Under the pieces are notes generated by a model. The model saw nothing but the letters and a program-made list of their open reading frames with translations, did no database searches and was not told where the DNA came from. 64,000 nt of DNA from Flagellimonas marinaquae (GTDB taxonomy: Bacteria; Bacteroidota; Bacteroidia; Flavobacteriales; Flavobacteriaceae). A program made the position numbers and the translations under genes. Of the stretch, positions 7,508 to 16,075 are shown one piece after another. The stretch's first letter is position 1; the number at the start of each line of letters is the position of its first letter. The DNA is taken from contig NZ_CP092415.1 of NCBI RefSeq assembly GCF_023716465.1, forward strand, positions 2,519,501-2,583,500, in the 5' to 3' direction.

Positions 7508-8575
7508 TTAGATGACTTCGTGTCGCCATCCAAATTTATCTTCTGATCGGTTATATTGAATATCCGTGATTCTTTTTTTCAACAAGGACGCGTAGCTGTT
7601 ATCCACTTCGGGAAGTTCGTAATCCTTTCCATGGTAACCGAATCCAGAAATAGGAGATACTACAGCTGCGGTACCTGCTCCGAACATTTCTTTTAGGGAT
7701 CCGTTCTCTGCAGCTTCAACAAGTTCATGTACCGAGATTTTGCGGACTTCGGTTTTTATACCTTCATCCTCTGCAATTTTTAAAATGCTCTTTCTTGTGA
7801 TACCATCCAAAATACGATCACTTGTAGGTGCTGTCATCAATGTATCGTTGATCCGCACAAAAACATTCATAGCTCCCGCTTCTTCAATAAATTCATGGGT
7901 ATTGTCGTCTGTCCAGATTACTTGCTGGTAACCCTTGTCGGCCGCAAGTTTGGTAGGGTAAAACTGCCCGGCATAGTTGCCGCCCGCCTTGGCGTAGCCA
8001 ACACCGCCGTTTGCTGCCCTGGAATAGGTCTCCTCGATCAATACTTTTACTTTACCTGAAAAATAAGATCCAGAAGGCGCACAGGCAATTATAAATTTGT
8101 ACTCGTCCGCAGGAGATGCATGGAAACCATTGCCAGATGCAAAAACGAACGGTCTAATGTATAAAGAGCTTCCGGGATTTTGAGGAATCCAATCTTTTTC
8201 CAATTGGATCAAGGTTTGTAGTCCTTCCATAAAATAGGCTTCCGGTATTTCCGGAATCGCCAAACGTTGTGCTGATTTGTTCAATCTTTTGCAATTGTCC
8301 AAAGGTCTAAAGAGCCAAACCTTCCCGTTCTCATCCTTGTAGGCTTTCATTCCCTCAAAAATGGACTGTCCGTAATGGAAGATTTTGGCCGAAGGATCCA
8401 GCGTAATAGGTTGGTAAGGAACCACTTTTGGAGTGTTCCACTCGCCATTTTTATAGTCGCAAACCAACATATGGTCCGAATAGACACTTCCAAAGGAAAG
8501 ATTGTCAAAATCAATATCTTGGATTTTTGAAGATTTAGTCTTTTCTATAGCAATTTTGTTAGCCATTGTTTCCAT
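7508..8575 (-). CDS. ilvE: Branched-chain amino acid aminotransferase
   Basis: A 355-residue fold-type IV PLP enzyme that transfers the amino group between branched-chain amino acids and 2-oxoglutarate, the last step of Val/Leu/Ile synthesis. The length and features match the BCAT group II (eukaryote-like) branch: FEGMKAYKDENGKVWLFRP, YIRPFVFASG, the PLP lysine in GYAKAGGNYAGQFYPTK, EEAGAMNVF and the phosphate-binding GTAAVVSPI. The start is METMANK; the second Met (8566) is an alternative. The gene is probably alone on its transcript, bounded by a terminator and a divergent promoter region. Confidence 0.96.
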   Translation of the reverse strand: METMANKIAIEKTKSSKIQDIDFDNLSFGSVYSDHMLVCDYKNGEWNTPKVVPYQPITLDPSAKIFHYGQSIFEGMKAYKDENGKVWLFRPLDNCKRLNKSAQRLAIPEIPEAYFMEGLQTLIQLEKDWIPQNPGSSLYIRPFVFASGNGFHASPADEYKFIIACAPSGSYFSGKVKVLIEETYSRAANGGVGYAKAGGNYAGQFYPTKLAADKGYQQVIWTDDNTHEFIEEAGAMNVFVRINDTLMTAPTSDRILDGITRKSILKIAEDEGIKTEVRKISVHELVEAAENGSLKEMFGAGTAAVVSPISGFGYHGKDYELPEVDNSYASLLKKRITDIQYNRSEDKFGWRHEVI

Positions 8576-8632
8576 ATCACTTACATTTACAGTGTTAAAA
8601 TTAGCTATTTATTGTTAGTTTTGGACGATTCA

Positions 8633-8640
8633 CAAATCTA
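8633..8640 (-). promoter_or_regulatory. TAnnTTTG promoter box for ilvE
   Basis: TAGATTTG on the minus strand about 58 bp before the ilvE start; only the -7 element is clear. Confidence 0.45.
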
Positions 8641-8669
8641 AATGTTATACTTAATCTACATTTACTTAA

Positions 8670-9158
8670 ATGTTATCAAAAATGAGATATTTTAACACAA
8701 TTGCTACTGTATTTTTAGTAGGAGTTCTTTTTGTCTCCTGTAAACAAGAAACGATACAAGGGGATTATTTCGGTCAGGAATTCCAGGTTTCTGGAAAAGC
8801 GTCCAAAACCGCTGCACCTTTTGATCAAATTTCAGAGAAAGATTCGCTTCAGACCCAAATGATCGGTGAAATCAAAGAAGTTTGCCAGGCAAAAGGATGT
8901 TGGATGAAGGTTAAACTTGAATCCGATGAAGAAGTGTTTGTCCGGTTTAAGGATTATGGCTTTTTTGTGCCCAAGGATGCTGCGGGTAAGAAAGTTGTGA
9001 TGAACGGCGCCGCATTTTTAGAAGAAATGTCCGTAGAAGACCAAAAACACTATGCTGAGGATGAGGGTGCTTCTGAAGAAGAATTGGCCCAGATCACCGC
9101 CCCGAAAAGAACACTTAGGTTCGAAGCTGATGGTGTTTTGATTGCAAACCAGCCTTGA
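8670..9158 (+). CDS. DUF4920 domain lipoprotein
   Basis: A 162-residue protein with a lipoprotein signal (FVSCKQE, lipobox Cys24, or Cys20 if it begins at the second Met). The body matches DUF4920: YFGQEFQVSGKA, then IKEVCQAKGCWMKVKL with the paired cysteines, FVRFKDYGFFVPKDAAGK, and the acidic stretch before RTLRFEADGVLI. The fold is OB-like and the proteins lie in the periplasm; the role is unproven, though the C-x4-C site could bind metal or form a disulfide. Its stop overlaps the TTG start of mnmD, so the two are translationally coupled. Confidence 0.9.
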   Translation: MLSKMRYFNTIATVFLVGVLFVSCKQETIQGDYFGQEFQVSGKASKTAAPFDQISEKDSLQTQMIGEIKEVCQAKGCWMKVKLESDEEVFVRFKDYGFFVPKDAAGKKVVMNGAAFLEEMSVEDQKHYAEDEGASEEELAQITAPKRTLRFEADGVLIANQP

Positions 9159-9817
9159 AACGAAGAATAATCACGACAGGGGATGGTTCCAAGACCATTC
9201 AAATAGAGGATTGGAACGAACAATACCATTCCAAACATGGTGCGGTGCAAGAAGCTTACCATGTATTTATTGAACACGGGCTACGGTTGTTCAACAATAG
9301 ATCCATTACCATACTGGAAGTTGGTTTCGGTACAGGGCTTAATGCTCTTATTACATTATTGGAGGCTGCCAAACAACAACTAACGGTCGATTATATTGGA
9401 GTAGAGGCATTTCCTGTTTCTGTGGATGAAATATGCGTTCTGGATTATTGTAGGCAGTTGGGTGCAGATAATGTTGAAGCATCTTTTAATAAAATGCATA
9501 GTTCCAACTGGGAAGAAGAGGTAGCTATAACACCGGATTTTTCGTTGCTCAAACAAAAAAAGGATTTTAGGCAGATCGACGAGGAAAACCTTGTCGATCT
9601 TGTTTATTTTGATGCATTCGGGGCACGTGTGCAACCCGACCTGTGGACCGAAGAAATTTTCTCGATCATGCACAATGCACTCAAGAAAGAGGGCGTATTG
9701 GTCACGTATGCGGCAAAAGGTAGTGTAAGAAGGGCGATGCAGGCTGTTGGATTTACCGTGGAAAGGTTGCCTGGACCACCCGGAAAAAGAGAAATGTTAA
9801 GGGCTATAAAGATGTGA
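9155..9817 (+). CDS. mnmD: tRNA (5-methylaminomethyl-2-thiouridine)-methyltransferase, MnmD type
   Basis: A 220-residue protein of the DUF752/MnmD family, the stand-alone equivalent of the methyltransferase half of E. coli MnmC. It uses SAM to methylate the aminomethyl group on the wobble uridine of certain tRNAs. Visible marks: EQYHSKHGAVQEAYHVFIEHGL near the start, the SAM loop ILEVGFGTGLNALIT, DLVYFDAFGARVQPDLW, and the C-terminal LPGPPGKREMLRA. The start is TTG at 9155, overlapping the upstream TGA by three bases. No oxidase domain is fused. Confidence 0.93.
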   Translation: MKRRIITTGDGSKTIQIEDWNEQYHSKHGAVQEAYHVFIEHGLRLFNNRSITILEVGFGTGLNALITLLEAAKQQLTVDYIGVEAFPVSVDEICVLDYCRQLGADNVEASFNKMHSSNWEEEVAITPDFSLLKQKKDFRQIDEENLVDLVYFDAFGARVQPDLWTEEIFSIMHNALKKEGVLVTYAAKGSVRRAMQAVGFTVERLPGPPGKREMLRAIKM

Positions 9818-9900
9818 TTCCTAACAATTTGTTAACCCATGGTGCTTTACAGGGCTGTTTGGCACTAAAGTTTAAACAAATATGTTAAACCTAAATTAAG

Positions 9901-9914
9901 GTCTGATCAACAGA
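9901..9914 (+). repeat. Short inverted repeat before the epimerase gene
   Basis: GTCTG (9901-9905) / CAGAC (9911-9915 region), with spacer ATCAA, just upstream of a TAnnTTTG box at 9927-9934. It could be an operator half-site pair; too short to be certain. Confidence 0.25.
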
Positions 9915-9926
9915 CGATTAAACCTG

Positions 9927-9934
9927 TAAATTTG
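9927..9934 (+). promoter_or_regulatory. TAnnTTTG promoter box before the epimerase gene
   Basis: TAAATTTG, 15 bp before the ATG at 9949, suggesting a very short leader. Confidence 0.5.
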
Positions 9935-9948
9935 TACAAAATGTTGCT

Positions 9949-10893
9949 ATGAAGGTGTTGATAACAGGAGCTACGGGTTTGGTCGGGCAGGCCATTGTTA
10001 AGGTACTTCACGATAAAGGAATACCCGTAAATTATTTGACCACAAGTAAAAACAAGATTACCTCCCAAGAGGATTTTCAAGGTTATTATTGGAATCCTTC
10101 CAAGGGAGAAATAGATTTGGATTGCTTTAAAAATGTTCAAGCAATAATAAACTTGGCAGGTACCACCATTGCTAAACGTTGGACGCCAAATCACAGAAAA
10201 AAAGTTCTCCTAAGCCGAATTAATAGTCTGCAAACCTTAAAAAATGGATTGGAGCAATCCAATAATAAGGAAGTTGAATGCCTAATTTCTGCATCGGCGG
10301 TCGGGATATACCCAGATTCCATAAGTGACTTTTACGACGAGACCGAGACCAAAGTTGACGACGGTTTTTTGGGCGATGTGGTCCAAAAGTGGGAGGCGGA
10401 GGCCGACTCGTTTCAACAGTTGGACATAGATGTGGCCAAAATAAGAATTGGAATCGTATTGGACAAAGATGAAGGAGCTTTGCCCAAAATGTCGCAACCG
10501 GTCAAGAACTTTGTTGGGGCGCCCTTGGGCAGTGGTGATCAATGGCAATCTTGGATCCATATCGAAGATTTGGCACAAATGTTCGTGTTTGCCGTGGAGA
10601 ACAACCTCAAAGGAATTTATAACGGGGTTGCACCAAATCCGGTTACCAATACCAAAATGACCAAGGAATTGGCAAAAATATTGGACAGGCCTTTATGGTT
10701 GCCAAACATACCGGCATTTTTATTGAAGGCAATTTTGGGTAAAATGTCCGCCTTGGTATTGTCCAGCCAAAGGGTGAGCAGTAAAAAAATCGAGGAAGAA
10801 GGTTTCACATTTCAATACGTGAACATTTGCCAAGCATTAAGGAGCTTGTACAGTTCAGAAGCCTCGGATGTTCCAGCTTCTGTAGAGGCATAG
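9949..10893 (+). CDS. TIGR01777 family NAD-dependent epimerase/dehydratase-like protein
   Basis: A 314-residue extended short-chain dehydrogenase of the YfcH type. The N-terminal Rossmann motif is KVLITGATGLVGQAIVKVL (G-x-x-G-x-x-G at residues 7-13). A central INLAGTTIAKRW and SAVGIYPDS match the family, as does SWIHIEDLAQMF. The C-terminal DUF1731 segment follows (ILGKMSALVLSSQRVSSKKI). Substrates of this family are unknown; E. coli YfcH and the plant homologue involved in chloroplast division are members. It has its own promoter box and ends near a terminator. Confidence 0.93.
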   Translation: MKVLITGATGLVGQAIVKVLHDKGIPVNYLTTSKNKITSQEDFQGYYWNPSKGEIDLDCFKNVQAIINLAGTTIAKRWTPNHRKKVLLSRINSLQTLKNGLEQSNNKEVECLISASAVGIYPDSISDFYDETETKVDDGFLGDVVQKWEAEADSFQQLDIDVAKIRIGIVLDKDEGALPKMSQPVKNFVGAPLGSGDQWQSWIHIEDLAQMFVFAVENNLKGIYNGVAPNPVTNTKMTKELAKILDRPLWLPNIPAFLLKAILGKMSALVLSSQRVSSKKIEEEGFTFQYVNICQALRSLYSSEASDVPASVEA

Positions 10894-10924
10894 ACATATT
10901 TAATTTTATGACGATATTGATTAG

Positions 10925-10950
10925 AAAAGTCCGCTTAGGCGGCTTTTTTT
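10925..10950 (+). terminator. Intrinsic terminator after the epimerase gene
   Basis: AAAAGTCCGC / GCGGCTTTTTTT with a TTAG loop: a short GC stem with one mismatch and a strong T-run. Confidence 0.7.
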
Positions 10951-10961
10951 ATGATTTGCGG

Positions 10962-10974
10962 TGACATTTTGACA
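10962..10974 (+). promoter_or_regulatory. Candidate heat-shock operator in the grpE-dnaJ promoter
   Basis: TGACATTTTGACA overlaps the -33 element of the grpE promoter. Its reverse complement differs at one of 13 positions from the palindrome at 48098-48110 in front of hsp20. Shared sequence at two chaperone promoters suggests one regulator; no such operator is named here and the role is inference. Confidence 0.45.
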
Positions 10975-11000
10975 TTTTTGGACAATTGGCAGTACTTTTG
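10967..11000 (+). promoter_or_regulatory. Bacteroidota promoter of grpE-dnaJ
   Basis: TTTTG (10967-10971) and TACTTTTG (10993-11000), 21 bp apart, match both halves of the Bacteroidota housekeeping promoter. Transcription would begin near 11005, which rules out the in-frame start at 10986 and supports ATG at 11031. Confidence 0.7.
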
Positions 11001-11030
11001 CCACTTCAAATTCGAATAAAACAATTGAAC

Positions 11031-11606
11031 ATGAGCAATAAAAGTAAGGTTGAGGAAATAGAAGATGAGCCTAAAAAAGGGCAAACCGAAGAGAGTACTG
11101 AGCTGAACGATGATCATATAGAAACCAGCGACACGGAAGAAAACAATGAAGAATTGTCCGAGGAAGAAAAACTACGTGAAGATTTGGCCAAAGAGAAGGA
11201 AAAATTTTTAAGACTCTTTGCCGAATTTGAAAATTACAAGCGCAGGACGTCCAAAGAACGTATGGATCTTTTCAAAACGGCAGGACAAGAAGTCATGGTG
11301 GCATTGTTGCCCATTTTGGACGACTTTGATCGAGCTTTGAAAGAACTCTCCAAATCCCAGGACAAGGAAATGTTCAAAGGTGTGGAACTTATCAGCAATA
11401 AATTTAAAGAGACCCTGAAAAACAAAGGATTGGAGCCTGTACAGGCCGAACCTGGGGATACTTTTGATGCGGAAGTGCACGATGCCATAACCCAAATTCC
11501 TGCACCGGACAAAAAAATGAAAGGGAAAATAATCGATGTGGTCGAAAAAGGGTTCAAGCTCGGAGATCGTATCATTAGACACCCAAAAGTAGTAGTAGGA
11601 AACTAA
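11031..11606 (+). CDS. grpE: GrpE nucleotide exchange factor
   Basis: A 191-residue GrpE, which releases ADP from DnaK and so drives its chaperone cycle. It has an acidic, disordered N-terminus (EIEDEPKKGQTEESTE), a long helix with FLRLFAEFENYKRRTSKER, and the C-terminal beta domain with VQAEPGDTFDAEVHDAI and GFKLGDRIIRHPKVVV. I chose ATG at 11031 because the promoter box places the transcript start at about 11005; a longer frame from 10986 would begin inside the promoter. The next gene, dnaJ, begins 7 bp after the stop, so they form an operon; dnaK itself is not in the window. Confidence 0.95.
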   Translation: MSNKSKVEEIEDEPKKGQTEESTELNDDHIETSDTEENNEELSEEEKLREDLAKEKEKFLRLFAEFENYKRRTSKERMDLFKTAGQEVMVALLPILDDFDRALKELSKSQDKEMFKGVELISNKFKETLKNKGLEPVQAEPGDTFDAEVHDAITQIPAPDKKMKGKIIDVVEKGFKLGDRIIRHPKVVVGN

Positions 11607-11612
11607 GAGTGT

Positions 11613-12731
11613 ATGAAGGAGGATTATTACGAAATATTAGGAGTATCCAAAGGAGCTTCGGCCGCAGAAATAAAAAAAGCCTACAGGAAAAAGGCAATCG
11701 AGTACCACCCGGATAAAAACCCAGGCGATGCCAAAGCAGAAGAAATGTTCAAAAAATCTGCCGAAGCATACGAGGTATTGGGAAATCCGGACAAAAGGGC
11801 AAAATACGACCAGTTTGGCCATGCCGCGTTCGATGGCAGTGGAGGCTTTGGTGGCGGAGGTATGAACATGGACGATATCTTCAGTCAGTTCGGTGATATT
11901 TTTGGCGGTGCTTTTGGTGGAGGTGGATTCAGTGGTTTTGGCGGTTTTGGCGGTGGACAGCGAAGAACCAAAGGGAGCAATTTGCGCATCCGTGTAAAAC
12001 TCACCCTAGAGGAAGTTGCCAATGGAGTAGAGAAAAAGGTAAAAGTAAGACGCAAGCGACAAGCAGAGGGAGTTACCTATAAAACCTGCCCCACTTGTAA
12101 TGGAACCGGACAGATTACCAAGATCACCAATACGATATTGGGTAGAATGCAAACGGCGACCACATGTACCACTTGTGGCGGCGCCGGACAAACTATTGAT
12201 AAAAAGCCTGCAGGAGCAGATGCACAGGGATTAATTGTGGAAGAAGAAACAGTTTCCATTAAAATTCCACCAGGTGTAGAGGACGGTATGCAATTAAAAG
12301 TATCCGGCAAGGGTAATGATACTCCCGGAAACGGAATCGCAGGTGACCTCTTGGTAGCCATTGAAACCCTTGAACACGAAACGCTAAAGCGCGAAGGAGA
12401 CAATTTACATTACGACCTTTATATAAGTATGCCAGAAGCAGTTCTTGGAAGTTCCAAAGAAATAGATGCCATTGGCGGAAAGGTTCGTATAAAATTGGAA
12501 TCCGGTATTCAGTCGGGAAAAATTTTGAGACTCCGAGGAAAGGGAATCAATAGCCTAAATGGCTATGGCAGTGGTGATTTGCTGGTGCATGTAAACGTTT
12601 GGACCCCTAAAAACATAAATAAAGAGCAGAAGGAGTTTTTTGAACGTATGCAGGGCGACGACAACTTTGCCCCAAGTCCCGAAAAATCGGATAAATCCTT
12701 TTTTGAAAAGGTAAAAGACATGTTCTCTTAA
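11613..12731 (+). CDS. dnaJ: DnaJ chaperone (Hsp40) with reduced zinc finger
   Basis: A 372-residue type I Hsp40, co-chaperone of DnaK. The J-domain is at residues 1-70 with the HPD motif ([10 protein letters not shown]), followed by a Gly/Phe-rich linker ([19 protein letters not shown], about 75-120). Only two CxxCxGxG modules are visible, CPTCNGTG and CTTCGGAG, where the classical protein has four, so it should hold one zinc centre, not two. The C-terminal substrate-binding domains ([40 protein letters not shown]) are complete. It is cotranscribed with grpE. Confidence 0.95.
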   Translation: MKEDYYEILGVSKGASAAEIKKAYRKKAIEYHPDKNPGDAKAEEMFKKSAEAYEVLGNPDKRAKYDQFGHAAFDGSGGFGGGGMNMDDIFSQFGDIFGGAFGGGGFSGFGGFGGGQRRTKGSNLRIRVKLTLEEVANGVEKKVKVRRKRQAEGVTYKTCPTCNGTGQITKITNTILGRMQTATTCTTCGGAGQTIDKKPAGADAQGLIVEEETVSIKIPPGVEDGMQLKVSGKGNDTPGNGIAGDLLVAIETLEHETLKREGDNLHYDLYISMPEAVLGSSKEIDAIGGKVRIKLESGIQSGKILRLRGKGINSLNGYGSGDLLVHVNVWTPKNINKEQKEFFERMQGDDNFAPSPEKSDKSFFEKVKDMFS

Positions 12732-12762
12732 GAATAAAAACCTTCTGTTTAAATAAAAAACG

Positions 12763-12855
12763 TATATTTGAAACTGATGTTGGGTGACCGATATCTAATT
12801 TTCTTTTTCATAGCAATTTTTTTCCCATCCTTGATTTTTTTAAGGGTGGGTTTTT
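12763..12855 (+). ncRNA. Candidate small RNA or small ORF between dnaJ and the ABC exporter
   Basis: A TAnnTTTG box (TATATTTG, 12763-12770) is followed 80 bp later by an intrinsic terminator (12824-12850), framing a transcript of about 80 nt. A 40-residue frame (ATG 12777, stop 12897-12899, MLGDRYLIFFFIAIFFPSLI) overlaps it, hydrophobic and possibly a membrane peptide, but it runs through the hairpin. Either reading is tentative. Confidence 0.3.
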
Positions 12856-12856
12856 G
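12824..12856 (+). terminator. Intrinsic terminator upstream of the NatAB-like operon
   Basis: CCCATCCTT (12824-12832) / AAGGGTGGG (12842-12850), nine pairs with one G-U, followed by TTTTTGTTTTT. Confidence 0.85.
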
Positions 12857-12890
12857 TTTTTATAGAAAATGCAGGTTATCTGCAAATACA

Positions 12891-12898
12891 TATCTTTG
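12891..12898 (+). promoter_or_regulatory. TAnnTTTG promoter box of the ABC exporter operon
   Basis: TATCTTTG, 15 bp before the ATG at 12913. No convincing -33 element at the normal spacing. Confidence 0.5.
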
Positions 12899-12912
12899 AA
12901 AAAATACTATAC

Positions 12913-13851
12913 ATGGATCATATCCTTGTTGCCGAAAATGTGACCAAATCGTACGGCAACTATACTGCCTTGAGCAACATATCTCTTCAAATACCCAAGA
13001 ACTGCATATACGGACTATTGGGTCCCAATGGTGCGGGCAAAACCTCGTTCATAAGAATTATTAATCAGATTACGCACCAAGATTCCGGAGAAATTTTTTT
13101 AAATGGAGAGCCGTTGGCGCCAAAGCATATCGCTTCCATAGGGTACTTGCCCGAGGAAAGAGGCTTGTACAAAAGCATGAAGGTAGGGGAGCAGGCCCTT
13201 TATTTGGCACAGTTAAAAGGGCTGTCCAAGAGCGAGGCCAAGACTCGATTAAAATATTGGTTCGATAGATTGGATATTGGGGATTGGTGGGATAAAAAGA
13301 TTCAGGAACTCTCTAAAGGCATGGCCCAGAAGATTCAATTTATTGTAACGGTATTGCACGAGCCAAAGTTGTTGATTTTTGATGAACCTTTTAGTGGTTT
13401 CGATCCAATAAACGCAAACATCATAAAAGACGAAATTCTGCAATTAAAGGAAAATGGAACTTCGATCATTTTCTCTACGCACCGGATGGAATCGGTCGAA
13501 GAACTTTGCGAGCACATTGCCTTGATCCATAAATCCGAGAAAATATTGGATGGGAAGCTATCCGACATCAAAAAGGCATACAAGAACAATATTTTTAATG
13601 TGGGCGTACAATTGGAATCGGACGTTGTTATATTCCTGCAAACACTAAAGGAAAAATTCAATATACTTTCCTCGGATATTGATGAGGTTGAGCAACAGGT
13701 TAATTTTAAGGTGCAGTTACCGTCGTCCCAAACAGGCGAAATTTTGACAGAACTTTCCAAAACTACGAACATAAATAGGTTTGAAGAAACCATTCCTTCG
13801 GCCAACGATATTTTTATACAAACCGTAAATAGCAAGGATAATGGCAAGTAA
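12913..13851 (+). CDS. ABC transporter ATP-binding protein (NatA/CcmA-type)
   Basis: A 312-residue ATPase subunit. Walker A is GPNGAGKTS (about residues 37-45), the signature is ELSKGMAQKIQ, and Walker B is LLIFDEPFSGFDP, followed by the switch His in FSTHRMES. The C-terminal extension (about 215-312) is DUF4162-like, seen in sodium- and drug-export ATPases. It overlaps the permease gene by 11 bp, so the two form one exporter. The closest recognisable group is the NatAB-type sodium extrusion or antibiotic exporters; the substrate is not shown. Confidence 0.93.
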   Translation: MDHILVAENVTKSYGNYTALSNISLQIPKNCIYGLLGPNGAGKTSFIRIINQITHQDSGEIFLNGEPLAPKHIASIGYLPEERGLYKSMKVGEQALYLAQLKGLSKSEAKTRLKYWFDRLDIGDWWDKKIQELSKGMAQKIQFIVTVLHEPKLLIFDEPFSGFDPINANIIKDEILQLKENGTSIIFSTHRMESVEELCEHIALIHKSEKILDGKLSDIKKAYKNNIFNVGVQLESDVVIFLQTLKEKFNILSSDIDEVEQQVNFKVQLPSSQTGEILTELSKTTNINRFEETIPSANDIFIQTVNSKDNGK

Positions 13852-15181
13852 GCTTGGACTGATCATAAAACGGGAATATTTGGCCAAGGTCCGAAATCGT
13901 TCCTTTATAGTGATGACGATATTGAGTCCACTTCTAATTGTTGGGATGATCGTGCTAATCGCTTATTTGGCAAAGATCAATGATGATGAAACAAGGGTCG
14001 TGTCGGTTCTTAACGAAAGTGCATTTTTTCTGGATGAATTAAAGCCTTCAAAAAGTACCTCCTACGTTTATTTTGATGATTTAACCTTGCAGCAAGCCAA
14101 AGATTCTACCAATACTTTGGAGTATTATGGATTGTTGTACATACCCAATCTGCCTTCGGTGGAAGAAGCTGCCAAAAATAGTTATCTGTTTACCAAGGAC
14201 AATCCCAATACATCCATAACAAAAGAATTGGAAGCCGTTTTTCAAAAAAAATTAAGACAAGATCGTTTGCAAAAGCTCGGGGTATCGGCAGAACAGTTCT
14301 CGAGCGTGGAAAAATCCTTTGAGATCAACCTGTCAACATTTGAAGGCGAAAAAAGTATCAAGGGAATCAATGAGATCAAGGCATTTATAGGAGGTGGTTT
14401 TGGTTATGCGATTATGATGTTCATTATCATTTACGGTGGGTTCGTTATGCGGAGCGTGATCGAAGAGAAAACCAGCCGGATCATAGAAGTGATCATATCT
14501 TCGGTAAAACCATTTCAGTTGATGCTGGGAAAAATAATAGGCAATTCTTTGGCAGGGATTACACAGTTTTCCATTTGGATCGTCTCTGCATCGGCATTAA
14601 TGTTTGTCGCTGTTCTAATTTTTGGGATAGATCTCTCGGCACTTTCCGGGGAATCGGCAATGCCTACAGGGCCGATGGGAAGCATGTCGCAATTGGGGGC
14701 AATGGATACCGAAATGATGCTGTATGCCAAGGAAATCTACGATATTCCTTGGGGGTTGCTCATTGTGTCCTTTTTTATCTACTTTATTCTCGGTTACCTT
14801 ATATATAGTTCCATTTATGCGGCGATCGGTGCAGCAGTGGATAATGAGACGGATACACAGCAATTTATCTTTCCTATTATATTACCTTTAATGTTGGCTA
14901 TTTATGTGGGATTCTTTTCTGTTTTTAGCAATCCTCACGGGCCCATTGCAGTTGGGTTTTCATTGTTTCCATTAACATCGCCCATTGTAATGTTGATGCG
15001 ATTACCGGGCGGGATTGGTGAGGGCGGCGTACCTTTATGGCAGTTTATCACCTCGATTTTGTTGTTGGTCATTACCTTTTTTGGTATTGTATCGTTGGCG
15101 GCCAAGATTTATAGAACAGGTATTTTAATGTACGGTAAAAAACCTACCTACAAGGAATTGATTAAATGGTTAAGATATTAG
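13841..15181 (+). CDS. ABC-2 type permease (NatB-like)
   Basis: A 446-residue permease of the ABC2_membrane_3 family. One membrane helix lies near the N-terminus (about 22-45, SFIVMTILSPLLIVGMIVLI), then an extracytoplasmic domain of about 130 residues, then five to six helices. MRSVIEEKTSRIIEVIISSVKPFQLMLGKIIG is the coupling region, and the sequence ends MYGKKPTYKELIKWLRY. It pairs with the ATPase encoded immediately upstream. With an MscS channel 7 bp downstream, ion or osmotic homeostasis is a reasonable inference. Confidence 0.92.
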   Translation: MASKLGLIIKREYLAKVRNRSFIVMTILSPLLIVGMIVLIAYLAKINDDETRVVSVLNESAFFLDELKPSKSTSYVYFDDLTLQQAKDSTNTLEYYGLLYIPNLPSVEEAAKNSYLFTKDNPNTSITKELEAVFQKKLRQDRLQKLGVSAEQFSSVEKSFEINLSTFEGEKSIKGINEIKAFIGGGFGYAIMMFIIIYGGFVMRSVIEEKTSRIIEVIISSVKPFQLMLGKIIGNSLAGITQFSIWIVSASALMFVAVLIFGIDLSALSGESAMPTGPMGSMSQLGAMDTEMMLYAKEIYDIPWGLLIVSFFIYFILGYLIYSSIYAAIGAAVDNETDTQQFIFPIILPLMLAIYVGFFSVFSNPHGPIAVGFSLFPLTSPIVMLMRLPGGIGEGGVPLWQFITSILLLVITFFGIVSLAAKIYRTGILMYGKKPTYKELIKWLRY

Positions 15182-15187
15182 GATCTT

Positions 15188-16075
15188 ATGCAAGAAGGCG
15201 CAGAGGACATAAAAGAAATTATTAAGGAGGATGTTTGGGGGACCATTAAGGATTTCCTCGACTTGGGGTTCCATCTTGGTGAAGGTGAAAAATCCATTGA
15301 CCTTACCATAGGTCTGCTCCTACTGTTAACGGTGACATTGATCGCCACAAAGTTTATCCTTAAATGGTTGCGCAACATCTTTACCAGGAAGATGGAACAA
15401 GAGGACAAACAAAAATTCTCCAGCGTTTTTAAATTTATCAATTATGTGATTTATCTGGTGGCCGTGCTTGTAACATTGAGCGCGGCCGGGGTGGATATCA
15501 CCCTGATCATTACGGCATCGGCGGCACTTTTTGTAGGGCTTGGCCTTGCATTGCAGGAGTTGTTCAAGGATATCCTTGGCGGAATATTTATAATCGTGGA
15601 CAAATCGCTCCAAGTAGGCGATGTAGTAGAGGTGGACGGTAAAGTGGGAAAGGTGTTCGAGATCAAATTAAGAACCACTAGGGCCATTACCCGCGACGAC
15701 AAAGTTCTTATTCTCCCCAACCATAAGTTTATAAGTGATATTGTCTACAACTACACCCAAAACCATAAAACCACTCGCGAAAAGGTTAGTGTGGGTGTGG
15801 CATATGGGAGCGATGTGGATTTGGTGACCAAAATATTGGAAGAAGTGGCCCATAATCAACGACAGGTACTCAAAAACCCCAAACCCTTTGTTTTATTCGA
15901 GGATTTTGGGGATTCCGCACTTATGTTCTCCGTGTATTTCTTTACCAATGATACCTTTAGGGATCCACGGATAAAAAGTGAGATGAGATATAAGATCAAT
16001 GCCAAGTTCAAGGAGAGCAACATTAGTATTCCTTTTCCGCAGCGCGATATACATATTATTCAGCCTAAACAATAA
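15188..16075 (+). CDS. Small-conductance mechanosensitive ion channel (MscS family)
   Basis: A 295-residue MscS homologue. Three membrane helices lie at about 36-56, 84-104 and 108-135. The pore-lining third helix, rich in Ala/Gly, reads ASAALFVGLGLALQELFKDI. The beta domain follows, with GGIFIIVDKSLQVGDVVEV and the conserved LPNHKFISDIVYNYT, and then the alpha/beta cage to the C-terminus. It opens when membrane tension rises and releases solutes on osmotic downshock. It is the third gene in the exporter operon, with a 6-bp gap, and its stop codon is directly followed by the next reading frame. Confidence 0.95.
   Translation: MQEGAEDIKEIIKEDVWGTIKDFLDLGFHLGEGEKSIDLTIGLLLLLTVTLIATKFILKWLRNIFTRKMEQEDKQKFSSVFKFINYVIYLVAVLVTLSAAGVDITLIITASAALFVGLGLALQELFKDILGGIFIIVDKSLQVGDVVEVDGKVGKVFEIKLRTTRAITRDDKVLILPNHKFISDIVYNYTQNHKTTREKVSVGVAYGSDVDLVTKILEEVAHNQRQVLKNPKPFVLFEDFGDSALMFSVYFFTNDTFRDPRIKSEMRYKINAKFKESNISIPFPQRDIHIIQPKQ

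Noticed and set aside
9850..9875. A sigma-54-like TTGGCAC upstream of the epimerase gene
   Set aside because: The matching TTGC half at the right distance is missing, and a good TAnnTTTG box is nearer the gene.
10986..11030. Longer N-terminus for GrpE
   Set aside because: The added codons lie within the promoter, upstream of the expected transcript start.
13335..13847. A 170-residue antisense frame in the NatA-like gene
   Set aside because: Serine/isoleucine-rich composition with no domain; the plus-strand gene has intact ATPase motifs.
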